A DNA stretch of 64,000 nt from CAYPHY01 sp964410625. GTDB taxonomy: Bacteria > Chloroflexota > Anaerolineae > Promineifilales > Promineifilaceae. Of this stretch, positions 24,620 to 34,016 are shown one piece after another; position 1 is the first letter of the stretch, and each line of letters opens with the position of its first letter. The notes beneath the pieces are model-generated. The model was not told the origin of the DNA. It saw nothing but the letters and a program-made list of their open reading frames with translations, and searched no databases. The stretch spans positions 202,764 to 266,763 of the forward strand of contig CAYPHY010000005.1 of assembly GCA_964410625.1 (NCBI GenBank), written 5' to 3'. A program made the position numbers and the translations under genes.

Positions 24620-25038
24620 GAAAAATTTGGAATTAGGTATTTTGACACGAATGACACGAATTTCACGAAAATAAAGGACAAAATTCGTCACTATATTTGC
24701 GCTTTCAGAGGGGACGCTGATTTTCGCGGATAAAACGCAGAATCATGCCGATCCTTTCTAAAAATCAGCGTAATATCAGCGATTATCTTTATTCCATCTT
24801 TCGCCATTATGAAAACTGCAAAGACAGTGTTCGTGTAATTCGTGTAATTCGTGTCGGAAAATCTGTGTCTGTATTATTTGTCTACTTCTCTCTCCGGGCG
24901 TAAAATCAGCAAGACGAACCGACATAGTATCACCCAGCACAGCAAACGACATGCCTGCAGCGTGTCTTTTTTTATGGGTTAGGGTGCCGGACGCCAAATT
25001 CAATCAAATATAAACGAATAAACATAGAGATAACTACC
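24620..25038. other. Repeat-rich intergenic region
   Basis: This 419-bp space holds family C words at about 24648-24700 and 24825-24870, a family B inverted unit at about 24710-24787, and then about 140 bp of unique sequence that should hold the SulP promoter. No gene seen. Confidence 0.6.
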
Positions 25039-26778
25039 ATGATTCAAGATTGGGTAGCCATGTATCGGCGCGAGTTCACTGGCTACGACAAAACCAAATT
25101 ACAAAAAGATATACTCGCCGGTGTTACGGTAGCGGCCGTTTCCCTGCCACTCGCTCTGGCTTTTGGTGTGGCTTCGGGGGCGGATGCGGCGGCGGGACTA
25201 GTTACGGCCGTTCTCGCCGGTATCATCATCGGCTTCCTCGGTGGCGCACCTTACCAGATTTCAGGCCCTACAGGGGCGATGTCGGCCGTATTGATCGTCC
25301 TTGCCAGCCGTTACGGCCTCCAGGGAATGTGGGTGGCTGGGGCGATGGCCGGAATCCTGCTCATCCTCTTGGGTGTCTTTCGCCTGGGGCGCGTTGTCGC
25401 GCTGATCCCTGGCCCCGTCATCTCCGGCTTTACCAGCGGCATCGCCATCATCATCGCCCTCGGCCAGATCGATAACTTTCTGGGCATCCACACCCCTGCC
25501 TCGGAAAGCGTCATCGAAAAGCTACGTTATTATTTGGAACATGGCGTAACGCCTGTCAGTGAAGCGATCATTGTCGCCCTGCTGGTCATGGTAACGATGA
25601 TCCTCTGGCCGCGCTTCAAGTGGGGGCAACGCATTCCCGGCTCCCTCGTTGGCATCATCCTGGCTACCCTGCTAGTGATGTTTGCCGGCTGGGATGTGCC
25701 GATCATCGGTTCCATTCCGCGTACCATCTTGCTCGACGAGCGCCTGACCTTCAGCCAAATTCCCTGGTCAGATTTTAGAGATTTAATCATCCCTGCCATG
25801 TCTATCGCGGCACTGGGGGCGATTGAAAGCCTGCTCTGCGGCGCGGTGGCGGGCAACATGACCGGGATTCGCCTCAACAACAACATCGAATTAATCGCCC
25901 AAGGTATTGGTAATGTGGTCATTCCCCTCTTTGGTGGCGTCCCGGCGACGGCCGCCATCGCCCGTACCAGCGTCAACATCAAAAGCGGCGGGGTCACGCG
26001 CCTGGTTCCCATTTTGCACGGCGTGGCTTTGTTGCTGGCTGCCCTGCTCCTGGCCGGGATCATCGGCCGTGTTCCCCTGGCTGCGCTTGCCGGGGTGCTG
26101 CTAGTCACTGCCTGGCGCATGAATGAGTGGCACACCATTCGCTTTTACTTCAGCCACCGTCTCAAACACGCGATCATCGCTTTTCTGATCACCCTCGTCG
26201 CTACCGTCGTTCTCGACTTGACCCAAGCGATCCTGATCGGTTTTGGCATCAGCACGCTGATCTTTATGGCGCAAATGAGCGAACTACAGATCAGCCGCAA
26301 GCCGGTGGAAGTGCAGCGGCTGAACAATCTAGGCGAGCACTTTGTTCATCCTGGTCATGATGTCGCCGTTTACTATCTGAGCGGGCCACTCTTTTTTGCG
26401 GCCGCCCGCCGTCTGATTGAGTTTGTGGAAAGCCACGACCCGTCCGGTACAACCCTGATCCTCTCCATCCGTGGCGTCCCGCTTATTGACGCTACCGGCG
26501 TTGAAGTCCTGCGCGAACTCCTGCACCGCCAACGGCAAGGGGAAGGGGACCTCATTCTGACTTCGATGGATGAGCGCGTGCGCGTGTTGTTAGAAAGGGC
26601 AGGGGTGCTGGCGGAACTGGGAGAAGACCATGTATTCTGGAGCGCGGATAAGGCCATCGCCGCCCTGGGAACGGCCGCTGCCCGGAATGGAGAAACGGCC
26701 GTAAGCCCGGAACTGCCGATCATGGAGGCGTTGATCCGCGCCCCCTTTGCCGAAAAGATGGAACAAGCGGACGACTAA
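25039..26778 (+). CDS. SulP-family anion transporter with STAS domain
   Basis: This is a SLC26/SulP transporter of 579 aa with the usual layout. The membrane domain (about residues 20-430) includes the signature SGPTGAMSAV and GGVPATAAIARTSVNIKSGG. A cytoplasmic STAS domain covers about 450-550 (VAVYYLSGPLFFAAARRL, GVPLIDATGVEVLREL). Members move sulfate, bicarbonate or dicarboxylates, usually with Na+ or H+. Nothing nearby points to the substrate (no sulfate-assimilation or carbonic anhydrase gene adjoins). It forms a single-gene unit. Confidence 0.9.
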   Translation: MIQDWVAMYRREFTGYDKTKLQKDILAGVTVAAVSLPLALAFGVASGADAAAGLVTAVLAGIIIGFLGGAPYQISGPTGAMSAVLIVLASRYGLQGMWVAGAMAGILLILLGVFRLGRVVALIPGPVISGFTSGIAIIIALGQIDNFLGIHTPASESVIEKLRYYLEHGVTPVSEAIIVALLVMVTMILWPRFKWGQRIPGSLVGIILATLLVMFAGWDVPIIGSIPRTILLDERLTFSQIPWSDFRDLIIPAMSIAALGAIESLLCGAVAGNMTGIRLNNNIELIAQGIGNVVIPLFGGVPATAAIARTSVNIKSGGVTRLVPILHGVALLLAALLLAGIIGRVPLAALAGVLLVTAWRMNEWHTIRFYFSHRLKHAIIAFLITLVATVVLDLTQAILIGFGISTLIFMAQMSELQISRKPVEVQRLNNLGEHFVHPGHDVAVYYLSGPLFFAAARRLIEFVESHDPSGTTLILSIRGVPLIDATGVEVLRELLHRQRQGEGDLILTSMDERVRVLLERAGVLAELGEDHVFWSADKAIAALGTAAARNGETAVSPELPIMEALIRAPFAEKMEQADD

Positions 26779-26786
26779 CTTCCCAC

Positions 26787-27071
26787 TCAATAAACTTCCA
26801 GCCGGATAGTCACTTCGTCCCCTTCCGCCAGCTTTTCCGCTTTGCGGACACTTACTTTCAGCGGAACAATGTAAGAGTCGTCTTTGGGCCACAGGGCAGT
26901 CTTCCACCTTGTTTTGCCAATCTGAACCGTTACCGGGATCATCCCCCAGCCATAAGTCACGGCTCCCGATACCGAATGCAGCAGGTCAGCCTCTTGCGGC
27001 GGAACCGTCACAAAGTACCAGGGGGCAGGGCCTTTCCAAAACCAAATCTTACCGTTGAATTCGAGGTTCAT
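26787..27071 (-). CDS. DUF1905 domain protein
   Basis: A 94-residue all-beta protein matches DUF1905: FNGKIWFWKGPAPWYFVTVP, then a GWGMIPVTVQIGKTRWKTAL core and VPLKVSVRKAEKLAEGDEV. The domain also occurs fused to YdeI-type proteins; its role is unknown. It lies downstream of the sugE-like gene on the same strand, but a terminator separates them. Confidence 0.75.
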   Translation of the reverse strand: MNLEFNGKIWFWKGPAPWYFVTVPPQEADLLHSVSGAVTYGWGMIPVTVQIGKTRWKTALWPKDDSYIVPLKVSVRKAEKLAEGDEVTIRLEVY

Positions 27072-27113
27072 CTGCTTTCCGAATATTGGGAGTACGCCTT
27101 TCTACTTTGCCGA

Positions 27114-27172
27114 CGAATAACACGATTTTTGCCATCCGTTTTCGTGCAATTCGTGTTATTCGTGTCAAAAAT
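27114..27172. repeat. Family C repeat
   Basis: GACGAATAACACGATTTTTG pairs imperfectly with TGCAATTCGTGTTATTCGTG. It lies just upstream of the DUF1905 gene. Confidence 0.6.
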
Positions 27173-27184
27173 GCGATAAAGTAA

Positions 27185-27219
27185 AAAAAGACCTGATTGT
27201 ATTCAAACCAGGTCTTTTT
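27185..27219 (-). terminator. Intrinsic terminator of the guanidinium exporter gene
   Basis: AAAAAGACCTG (27185-27195) pairs with CAGGTCTTTTT (27209-27219). On the minus strand the stem ends in a T-run. It lies 45 bases past the exporter stop codon. Confidence 0.8.
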
Positions 27220-27263
27220 ATCAGTAAAACGACGTCGTTGCAAGTTGTCTGATGGAGCGTCGC

Positions 27264-27584
27264 TTAGCCAGGGGTTGCCAGCTTGAGACCGATGATACCG
27301 GCAACGATGAGTGCGATGCTAAGCACGCGGGTCAGGTTTACCGGTTCTCCAAACAAGATGATGCCGAGAATGACGGTCCCGACAGAGCCTACGCCTACCC
27401 AAATGCTATAAGCCGTGCCAACGGGCAGGTCTTTCATGGCAACGCCCAATAATCCAACACTGACGGCCATTGATGCGATTGTCCAAAGGGTAGGCCAGAG
27501 TCGGGTGAAGCCTTCTGTATATTTCAAACCAATTGCCCAGCCGACCTCAAACAGTCCTGCAAGAACAAGAATAACCCATGCCAT
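27264..27584 (-). CDS. sugE: Small multidrug resistance family guanidinium exporter (SugE/Gdx)
   Basis: A 106-residue, four-helix SMR transporter. The essential membrane glutamate is Glu13 (LAGLFEVGWAIGLKYTEGF), and the GTAYSIWVGVG motif favours the SugE/Gdx branch over EmrE. Gdx proteins export guanidinium in exchange for protons. The assignment is strengthened by the two-hairpin guanidine-II riboswitch in its leader. The Shine-Dalgarno sequence TAAGGA sits about 10 bases before the ATG. It acts in the cytoplasmic membrane as an antiparallel dimer. Confidence 0.9.
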   Translation of the reverse strand: MAWVILVLAGLFEVGWAIGLKYTEGFTRLWPTLWTIASMAVSVGLLGVAMKDLPVGTAYSIWVGVGSVGTVILGIILFGEPVNLTRVLSIALIVAGIIGLKLATPG

Positions 27585-27608
27585 ATTGCTTTTTCCTTAC
27601 TGATTCTT

Positions 27609-27650
27609 GGGGTCGTCCCCGGTTGATAATGGAAGAATGAGGTCGTCCTC
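27609..27650 (-). promoter_or_regulatory. Guanidine-II (mini-ykkC) riboswitch
   Basis: On the minus strand the leader has two short hairpins, GAGGACGACCTC (27650-27639) and GGGGACGACCCC (27620-27609), each with the ACGA loop diagnostic of mini-ykkC, 18 bases apart. The Shine-Dalgarno sequence of the sugE-like gene follows about 10 bases later. Guanidine should bind the two loops and raise translation. Confidence 0.92.
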
Positions 27651-28046
27651 AATCGCTACAAGTTTACTGTCTACGCTTAGAGAATTCTAGCGGATTTACA
27701 TACTGCTCATCAGGACAGGTAATTAGTGCAGGACTAGCTCAGTTATGTTGGATTGCGGCCGAAACTGGTACCGATAACAATGAGCACCTGAATCCGCAGA
27801 CCGATTTTGTTTTGTTAAAAAGCTTTTTGCAGTTACCTTATTGCATTATTTTAGAAGTGACCCAACTGTCATTCCGAGCATAGTCTTCGGAGCGAGGAAT
27901 CCCAGCAATTCACTGGTCAATGCAGTCGCCAGGGATTCCTCGCTCCGCTCGGAATGACGGATGAGCAAATAACTTTTGAAACAGTGCGCTTGTACAGTCC
28001 ACATTTCTTCCTGAGAATAGCTGTTTGATTATAGGGAAATCGGGCG
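27651..28046. other. Divergent intergenic region (exporter / lactate permease)
   Basis: It carries the promoters of the two divergent genes (no confident boxes assigned), about 200 bases of unique sequence, and a family D palindrome at 27850-27983 upstream of the permease. Confidence 0.5.
27850..27983. repeat. Family D MITE-like palindrome, copy 3
   Basis: The inner arms GTCATTCCGAGCATAGTC and GCTCCGCTCGGAATGAC flank a centre TTCACTGGTCAATGCAGTCG. The right end is CTTTTGAAAC; the left end is degenerate. Confidence 0.8.
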
Positions 28047-29576
28047 ATGATACTTCCACCATTAAATGTTCTAACGGTTGTTCTAGCTGCACTGCCAATC
28101 TTGGTTGTCCTCTATCTGATGGTCGGCCGTCGTTGGGAGGGGAGCCGGGCGGGTTTGGCCGGTTGGGGCGCGGCCGTCCTGGTCAGTGTGGTCTATTTTG
28201 GGGCGGGCGGCCTGCTCTTGCTGGTCGCCTGGGGTAAGGCCGTCCTGCTGGCGATATTTGTGCTCTATATCATCTGGATGGCCTTATTGCTCTATCATGT
28301 GGTCAATGATGCGGGGGTGATTGGCGCGATCGGCCGCGAGTTGCCAGGTGTTGCCAGCGACAAACCGGCCCAGGCGTTACTGGTCGCCTGGGTCTTTGCC
28401 TCTTTCTTGCAAGGAGCGACCGGCTTTGGCGTCCCGGCGGCCGTCGTCGCCCCACTGTTGGTTGGACTGGGGTTTGCCCCAACAGCAGCAGTGGTGGCTG
28501 CGCTAGTTGGTCACGCCTGGGCAGTGACATTTGGTTCGCTGGGTTCCTCGTTCATCTCCCTGGTAGCGGCGACAGGTGTACCAGGGGCGTTACTGGCCGC
28601 GCCATCGGCTACATTGTTAGGCATCTGCGGCTTTTTTTGCGGCCTGGTTGTGCTGTGGATAACGGGGGGAACGGCCGCTATACGGCAACGGGGGTTGTTT
28701 TTAATCATTCTCGCCGTGGTGATGGGCGTAGTGCAATGGGCACTGGCGACCGTTGGCCTGTGGACATTAGCCTCGGTTGGTGGTGGGTTGGCCGGGTTGC
28801 TCGTAGCCATTCCCTTGTTGGCACGGGGCGGCGTTGGCTTGCGGGTGCGGCCGTTGCTGGAAGCGTTTTTCCCCTATGCCGTCTTGATTGTTGTGATTGT
28901 GGTCGGCCAGTTGCTGTTGTTGGATTTTCTCGATACGGTCGAGATCGCCCCCACCTTCCCGGCGGTAGCGACCAGCATAGGATGGGAGACAGCGGCAGAA
29001 CAAGGGCGTTCAATCAGCGTCTTTGGACATGCTGGCGCGTTGTTGCTTTATACGAGCCTGCTTGTCTTTGTCTGGTATAAGCGGCGCGGTCCCCTGGCGC
29101 CGAAGTCGGCCGCTGAATATAACGGCCGTTCCATCCTGCAAAAGACATGGCGCGGCTCGATTAAGCCCACCATCGGCATCTATAGTCTGGTGGCGATGGC
29201 GCTGACCATGCAACATGCGGGGATGACCCAAGTGCTGGCGTTGGTGCTGAGCGCCAACACCGGTTCCTTATTCCCTTTTCTCAGCCCGTTCATCGGGGCG
29301 CTTGGGGCGTTTATGACCGGCAGCAACACCAACAGCAATGTTGTCTTCGGCCAGCTTCAACAACAGACTGCGTTGGCCTTGGGGCGGTCGGTGGCGATTA
29401 TCCTTGCCGCGCAAACGGCCGGGGGCGCGATCGGCAGCAGCTTTGCGCCGGCGAAGGTGATCGTCGGCAGCAGCACGGTTCCCGGCGCAAACGAGGGAAG
29501 CGTATTGCGTTATGCTTTGTTGTCTGGGTTAGCGATCTTAGGCATCATTGGCCTCATCGCCCTTGTCCTTAGCTAA
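28047..29576 (+). CDS. L-lactate permease (LctP family)
   Basis: A 509-residue, highly hydrophobic protein with about 12 or more membrane segments. LctP-family marks include SFLQGATGFGVPAAVVAPLL, the HAWAVTFGSLGSS stretch and the late GAFMTGSNTNSNVVFG. These permeases take up lactate or glycolate with protons. No lactate dehydrogenase gene is near. The ATG at 28047 gives a normal N-terminus (MILPPLNVLTVVLAALPI). A hairpin 60 bases after the stop ends the transcript. Confidence 0.88.
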   Translation: MILPPLNVLTVVLAALPILVVLYLMVGRRWEGSRAGLAGWGAAVLVSVVYFGAGGLLLLVAWGKAVLLAIFVLYIIWMALLLYHVVNDAGVIGAIGRELPGVASDKPAQALLVAWVFASFLQGATGFGVPAAVVAPLLVGLGFAPTAAVVAALVGHAWAVTFGSLGSSFISLVAATGVPGALLAAPSATLLGICGFFCGLVVLWITGGTAAIRQRGLFLIILAVVMGVVQWALATVGLWTLASVGGGLAGLLVAIPLLARGGVGLRVRPLLEAFFPYAVLIVVIVVGQLLLLDFLDTVEIAPTFPAVATSIGWETAAEQGRSISVFGHAGALLLYTSLLVFVWYKRRGPLAPKSAAEYNGRSILQKTWRGSIKPTIGIYSLVAMALTMQHAGMTQVLALVLSANTGSLFPFLSPFIGALGAFMTGSNTNSNVVFGQLQQQTALALGRSVAIILAAQTAGGAIGSSFAPAKVIVGSSTVPGANEGSVLRYALLSGLAILGIIGLIALVLS

Positions 29577-29636
29577 TGTTTAGCTACCTAACATGGTTGT
29601 GTCCCTTTCGCGCAATACACAGGAGACCAATAACAA

Positions 29637-29664
29637 AACAGCCTGGCTATAAAGCCAGGCTGTT
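29637..29664. terminator. Bidirectional intrinsic terminator
   Basis: AACAGCCTGGCT (29637-29648) and AGCCAGGCTGTT (29653-29664) form a perfect 12-bp stem with a 4-base loop, between the convergent permease and OB-fold genes. A-rich and T-rich flanks suit termination both ways. Confidence 0.85.
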
Positions 29665-29694
29665 ATTTACTAAAAAACTATCAACTGCTAGTTG

Positions 29695-30105
29695 TTAGAC
29701 CGTTACCTCGACAGCAACCTGCGGCCGAAACTTATACCCATACACAATCATCCCTTCCGGCCCATCGGTGCGCAGCTTGCGCGTGACCATTTCGACGGGC
29801 ATCCCGATCTGGATACTGTCCTTGTCTACGTCGGTCAGTTGTGCGGTGACCAATGGCCCTTCCTCCAGCTTGACCAGCGCCACCGTATACGGCGCGTTGT
29901 GTTCAAAGCCAGCAGGGGGATCGTAAATGGTGGTAAAAGAGTAGACCTCACCCAGGCCGGTGAAGGTATAGAGTTCTTGTGCCGGTGCTTCGCATTCCAA
30001 ACAGACGTCACGCGGCGGGAAGAGCTTCACCCCACAGTTATCGCAGGTTTCGCCGACCAGTCCGTAGCGTTGCTGGTTGAGTCGCCAATGACGTGATACT
30101 TGCAT
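29695..30105 (-). CDS. Zn-ribbon OB-fold protein (DUF35 family)
   Basis: A 136-residue protein with a rubredoxin-like zinc ribbon (CDNC...CLEC, about residues 21-38) and then an OB-fold (TFTGLGEVYSFTTIYDPP to MPVEMVTRKL). DUF35 proteins usually partner thiolase-like or HMG-CoA synthase-like enzymes and may channel acyl-CoA. No thiolase is adjacent, but the window has other acyl-CoA enzymes (MaoC-like protein, carboxyltransferase). Cytoplasmic. Confidence 0.82.
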   Translation of the reverse strand: MQVSRHWRLNQQRYGLVGETCDNCGVKLFPPRDVCLECEAPAQELYTFTGLGEVYSFTTIYDPPAGFEHNAPYTVALVKLEEGPLVTAQLTDVDKDSIQIGMPVEMVTRKLRTDGPEGMIVYGYKFRPQVAVEVTV

Positions 30106-30289
30106 TTCCTCTCGTCCTCCGCAAAGTACCTTGTCCGGTACTTTGGTCTTGATAAGCTAAGATTCTACTTGTCTAGCCCCACCAAATGGCGGAACAACAA
30201 ACTTAATTATGCACGGATAGACTTCCATTCCCTGCCAACGGCCGAAAAAGGACTGTCAAAAACTATCAAAACGGGGTATTGAGAGGAAA

Positions 30290-30373
30290 AACCACGGATT
30301 CTTACGGATAGAACGGATCTTCACGGATTTTTCTATCCGTGTTTATCCGTCCGATCCGTGTTAATCCGTGGTC
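30290..30373. repeat. Family B-like inverted repeat (CCACGGATT...)
   Basis: ACCACGGATTCTTACGGATA and GATCCGTGTTAATCCGTGGT pair over most of their length, just downstream of the penicillin-binding protein gene. Confidence 0.7.
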
Positions 30374-30377
30374 CAGT

Positions 30378-33300
30378 TTAAGAATCAGAGGAGTCCGGCG
30401 TTGCCGTAGGTTCTACTTCGGCTTCCGGTGTCGGGGTGTTGCGCCCTTCACGTGTCGGCCGCCGGGTGGGGTTCGGATCGCTATCACCCGGCTCCTCCGT
30501 CGCTGTTGGTTCCGTGGTTGGCGATGGGGTAGCGGTCGGCTGGTTGGTTGCCGTGGCCGTTGGGGTTTGCGTAGGCGTCGGTGTCTCCGTCGGCGTAGCG
30601 GTTGGCGTCGGTGTTGGCGCAAGATAGTTGAGCGTTACCCGCGCTTCCATCGTCACCGGATCCGCCTCGGCCGTATAGGGATTGTCCGGCCCAAAGATAA
30701 CGACACGAATCGTCACCGGCCCCGATTCATTCAACCCTGGCGTCTCCCACACGGCGAGGCGTTCATTTTCCACCGCCTCCGGCCGTCGCTCCTGGATCAG
30801 CCCCCAACCGCCGGGATTCTGCCCCAGGCCATATTCCACCTGGTAGCCGCCAAAGTTTGGCCCTCGCGCTGTGCCGCGAATGCCGATTTGTTCGGTCAAC
30901 TCTTCGCCGGGCGTCGGCTGGTTGATCTCCACACGCGGCCGCGGCGTATTCGCATCACAAGATTGCGTTGGCGGCAGGCTCAACGGCAGGCTGATGCCCC
31001 GTTGCGCCGCCCAGAACTGGCCGCCGGCCGTTGTCTCCAGCCAACGCCGCGCTCCCTCTTGTTCACGGGCCAGCACCTCCTCACGGCCGCTGACCAGGGG
31101 ATTAAAGAAGAACGCCTCATAAACCGCTTCCTGGCACGCTTCATTTGCGCGAAGGTTCGTCCACAAGTCCACCCGCACCCGCTGGCGAAAGTCGAGATCG
31201 CTTTCCAGCGGCAACTGGTCACCGGCAAACAGTTCCATCATGCGCTGGCTGCAAGAGTCGCTGGGGCGCGTGCCAGAGTCGGCGCAAATTTCCAACTCGA
31301 CAATCCCCGGCGGCCGCACAAAGGTCAACGGCTGCTGCCCGGCCAGATATTGGCTCATAAACTGGTTCCAGATCGGCGAGGCGACGCGCGACCCCGACCG
31401 CCCTTCGCCAATTGGCTGGTTGTTGGTGTTGCCCACCCAGACGGCCGTGACCACCTGCGGTGCGTAGCCAATCGTCCAGCCATCACGCACATCAAAGCGG
31501 TCTGTGCCGGAGGTCCCCGTCTTGGCCGCTACCGTTTGGCCGGGGATGACCAGCGGATTGTCCACGCCAAACTCCGGCTGGCGGGCGTTGTTGTCCGCCA
31601 GGATATGGGTCAGCAGATAAGCATGTTCCGGCCGCACCACCTGTCCCTGGTCGGGGGCGACGGGTTGCTGCTCGAACAACACCTCGCCCGTCCGGTTTTC
31701 AATGCGCTGGATGGCAAAGGGTTCGGCGTAGCGACCCTGGTTGGCGAGGATGCTATACGCCCCGGCCATTTCCAATGCGCTGACTTCCCCACCGCCGAGC
31801 GCCAGCGCCAGACCATAGTTGCGCGGCTGGCCCACTTCGGCACAGCCATCATCTTGCAAGGAAGTCAGCCCCAGTTGCTGCATCCGGGTGATGAAGGGAC
31901 AAACGCCCACATACTCTAAGGCCTTTACCGCCGGGATGTTGTAGGAGTTGCCCAGCGACGGCCGCAAACGCAACGGGCCATGAAACTCATCGTCATAGTT
32001 CTTGGGGACGTAAGGGGGATTCGCGCCATTGGGAAACTCCGTTGGCACATCCCAAATCAATGTCGCCGGTGTCCACCCCTGCTCCATTGCTGCCAGATAG
32101 ACAAAGGGCTTGATCGCCGAACCCGGCTGGCGTGGTGCCAGCGCCATGTTCACCTGCCCGCTAATCGCCTCGCTGGAAAAGTCAACGCTGCCGACGAGCG
32201 CCAAAATCTCGCCCGTCTCCGGCTGTAGGACAACCATCGCCGCATTGTTAGCCCCTTCGGCCGCCAGCGAATCCCGATGGGCGACCACCGCCTCTTCCGC
32301 CAGCCGTTGTGCGTCGGGATCGAGCGTCGTCTGGATGCTCAACCCGCCGCGATAGATGGACTGCGCCCCCAGCAACGCTTCCGCCTGTTGCAAGACGGTA
32401 AAGGTGAAATGGGGAGAGCGGATCGTGACCGGTTGCGGCGTTAGCGTGTAGATAACAGCGGCCGTTTCATCCAACGCCGCCTGCGCTTCTGCCAGGGTCA
32501 CATACCCTTCGGCGACCATCAGGCTCAACACCTCACGCTGGCGGCCGAGCGCCTTTTCCGGCGCGATATAGGGGTCCCACAACGCCGGGGCCTGGGGTAG
32601 ACCGGCCAGCAGGGAGGCTTCGGCCAGGTTCAGATCGGCGGCCGATTTATTAAAGTAGCTTTGTGACGCCGCTTCAATGCCATAGGCGAGATTGCCATAG
32701 TAAATCTCGTTCAGATAGAGTTCAAGGATTTCATTTTTCTCGTAGGTACGGGTGATTTCCGCGGCAAGCACGATCTCGCGTACCTTACGCCGGAAGCTGA
32801 TTTCGGTGCGCTCATCTTCCTCCAGGAGAACGGCGCGGACCAACTGCTGGGTAATGGTACTCGCCCCACCACCGGAGTTAAACTCCCGATCTTGCGCTGC
32901 CTCCAGGACGGCGCGGGTAATCGCAATCGGGTCGAAGCCAGGATTCTCATAAAAACGGGAATCTTCAGTGGCGATGGTCGCCTGGACCAGCACCGGCGCG
33001 ATCTCATCCAGAGTGACATAGGTGCGATTGCCGGTTGTGGGATCGGCCAAAGCATACAGCAGCCCGCCATTGCGATCATAAATCCGTGCTGTTTCAAAGG
33101 CGCTGGCGTTGGCGCGAAGCTGGCCGGGATTGGGTAGATCGCTGGCGATGACGGTATAGCCAATCGCCGCGGCCGAAGCGGCCAGGATGAGCGAAACCAG
33201 CCCGGTGACAAAAGCAACCAGCATAAAGCGCGTAAACCAGCTTCCGCGACTGCGTCGCGAAGAGGGTCGATCAGCGGCGGGCGTCGCTGGCCGCGCCACC

Positions 33301-34016
33301 ATTGCCGGTTGTGCCGCCGGACGAGGGGCTTCACGTACTGGCGCAGAACGAGGAGCGGCCGCCTGAGCTGTGCGCCGGGTGGGTTGATTGGCCGGTTGTG
33401 GCCGTTGGGCTGGTTGCCGAGCGGCCGGGCGCGCCGTTCGTTGTGCTGGTGGCTCCTGCCACCGGACAGTGGGGTTATCCTCTTCCGCCGGTCGAACAGG
33501 GGGAATGGGACGGCCGGTTGGTGGTTGGGTTGGTGGGCGCGGGGCATCGCGCTGCGGAACGTCGCGTTGTGGAATGCGCGAACGGGGCGCGGGCTGCGTC
33601 GCGCCAGGGAAGGCCACACGCGGCTGCACCTTGGTTGCATCAGGATCGCGCATTGGCGGCCGTGCTTCATTCGGCCGCAACTGTTCCGGCGTCAGCGGCA
33701 GACCGGCACGTGGCGGCCGTGGGGCCGGTCTGGCGGTGGTCGCATCACGTGGCACGGTGGCCGTTGGGCCATCGGCCGTCGCTTCTTCATCCTCGCGAGG
33801 GCTTTCCGGTGTCAGCGGTGGCAACTCGGCCGGGCGTTGGACGGTTTGGGTGACGTCGTTGTCATCAACAACGGGGGGCTGGGCTGCCGGTGTCTCCTCT
33901 TCGTCCGCGGCGTGAGCCTCCATCAATTCAAACAGCGAGATCGTCTCCGGCTTCTTCGGCGACTCCTTCCGCTGCTCTTTCTTTTCTGATTTGTTCTGAT
34001 CTACTTCTTTCGTCAT
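30378..34016 (-). CDS. Class A penicillin-binding protein (bifunctional peptidoglycan synthase)
   Basis: A 1212-residue PBP1A-type enzyme that polymerises glycan strands and cross-links peptides. A long charged and Pro/Arg/Ala-rich cytoplasmic region (1-258) precedes one membrane helix (about 262-290). The GT51 domain has the catalytic Glu351 in TIATEDSRFYENPG and the STITQQLVR motif. The transpeptidase domain has the SxxK motif in PGSAIKPF, an SxN motif in GNSYN and KTGTSGTDRFD. The C-terminus ends in a Thr/Pro-rich tail (PTPTPTATPTETPTPTQ). Length exceeds typical PBP1A (~800) because of both tails. Long antisense frames over this gene are not real. Confidence 0.93.
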   Translation of the reverse strand: MTKEVDQNKSEKKEQRKESPKKPETISLFELMEAHAADEEETPAAQPPVVDDNDVTQTVQRPAELPPLTPESPREDEEATADGPTATVPRDATTARPAPRPPRAGLPLTPEQLRPNEARPPMRDPDATKVQPRVAFPGATQPAPRSRIPQRDVPQRDAPRPPTQPPTGRPIPPVRPAEEDNPTVRWQEPPAQRTARPAARQPAQRPQPANQPTRRTAQAAAPRSAPVREAPRPAAQPAMVARPATPAADRPSSRRSRGSWFTRFMLVAFVTGLVSLILAASAAAIGYTVIASDLPNPGQLRANASAFETARIYDRNGGLLYALADPTTGNRTYVTLDEIAPVLVQATIATEDSRFYENPGFDPIAITRAVLEAAQDREFNSGGGASTITQQLVRAVLLEEDERTEISFRRKVREIVLAAEITRTYEKNEILELYLNEIYYGNLAYGIEAASQSYFNKSAADLNLAEASLLAGLPQAPALWDPYIAPEKALGRQREVLSLMVAEGYVTLAEAQAALDETAAVIYTLTPQPVTIRSPHFTFTVLQQAEALLGAQSIYRGGLSIQTTLDPDAQRLAEEAVVAHRDSLAAEGANNAAMVVLQPETGEILALVGSVDFSSEAISGQVNMALAPRQPGSAIKPFVYLAAMEQGWTPATLIWDVPTEFPNGANPPYVPKNYDDEFHGPLRLRPSLGNSYNIPAVKALEYVGVCPFITRMQQLGLTSLQDDGCAEVGQPRNYGLALALGGGEVSALEMAGAYSILANQGRYAEPFAIQRIENRTGEVLFEQQPVAPDQGQVVRPEHAYLLTHILADNNARQPEFGVDNPLVIPGQTVAAKTGTSGTDRFDVRDGWTIGYAPQVVTAVWVGNTNNQPIGEGRSGSRVASPIWNQFMSQYLAGQQPLTFVRPPGIVELEICADSGTRPSDSCSQRMMELFAGDQLPLESDLDFRQRVRVDLWTNLRANEACQEAVYEAFFFNPLVSGREEVLAREQEGARRWLETTAGGQFWAAQRGISLPLSLPPTQSCDANTPRPRVEINQPTPGEELTEQIGIRGTARGPNFGGYQVEYGLGQNPGGWGLIQERRPEAVENERLAVWETPGLNESGPVTIRVVIFGPDNPYTAEADPVTMEARVTLNYLAPTPTPTATPTETPTPTQTPTATATNQPTATPSPTTEPTATEEPGDSDPNPTRRPTREGRNTPTPEAEVEPTATPDSSDS

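Noticed and set aside
27727..27770. tRNA-like words (ACTAGCTCAGTTATGTTGG)
   Set aside because: No acceptor stem, anticodon stem or T-arm (GGTTCGAATCC-like) can be built around it.
30339..31919. Long plus-strand open frame (526 codons) opposite the penicillin-binding protein gene
   Set aside because: It is Arg/Pro/His-rich with no motif and lies antisense to a gene with complete catalytic motifs. High GC content removes stop codons on the opposite strand.
33302..33989. Several further plus-strand frames opposite the N-terminal part of the same gene
   Set aside because: They mirror the low-complexity Pro/Ala/Arg region and show no conserved pattern.
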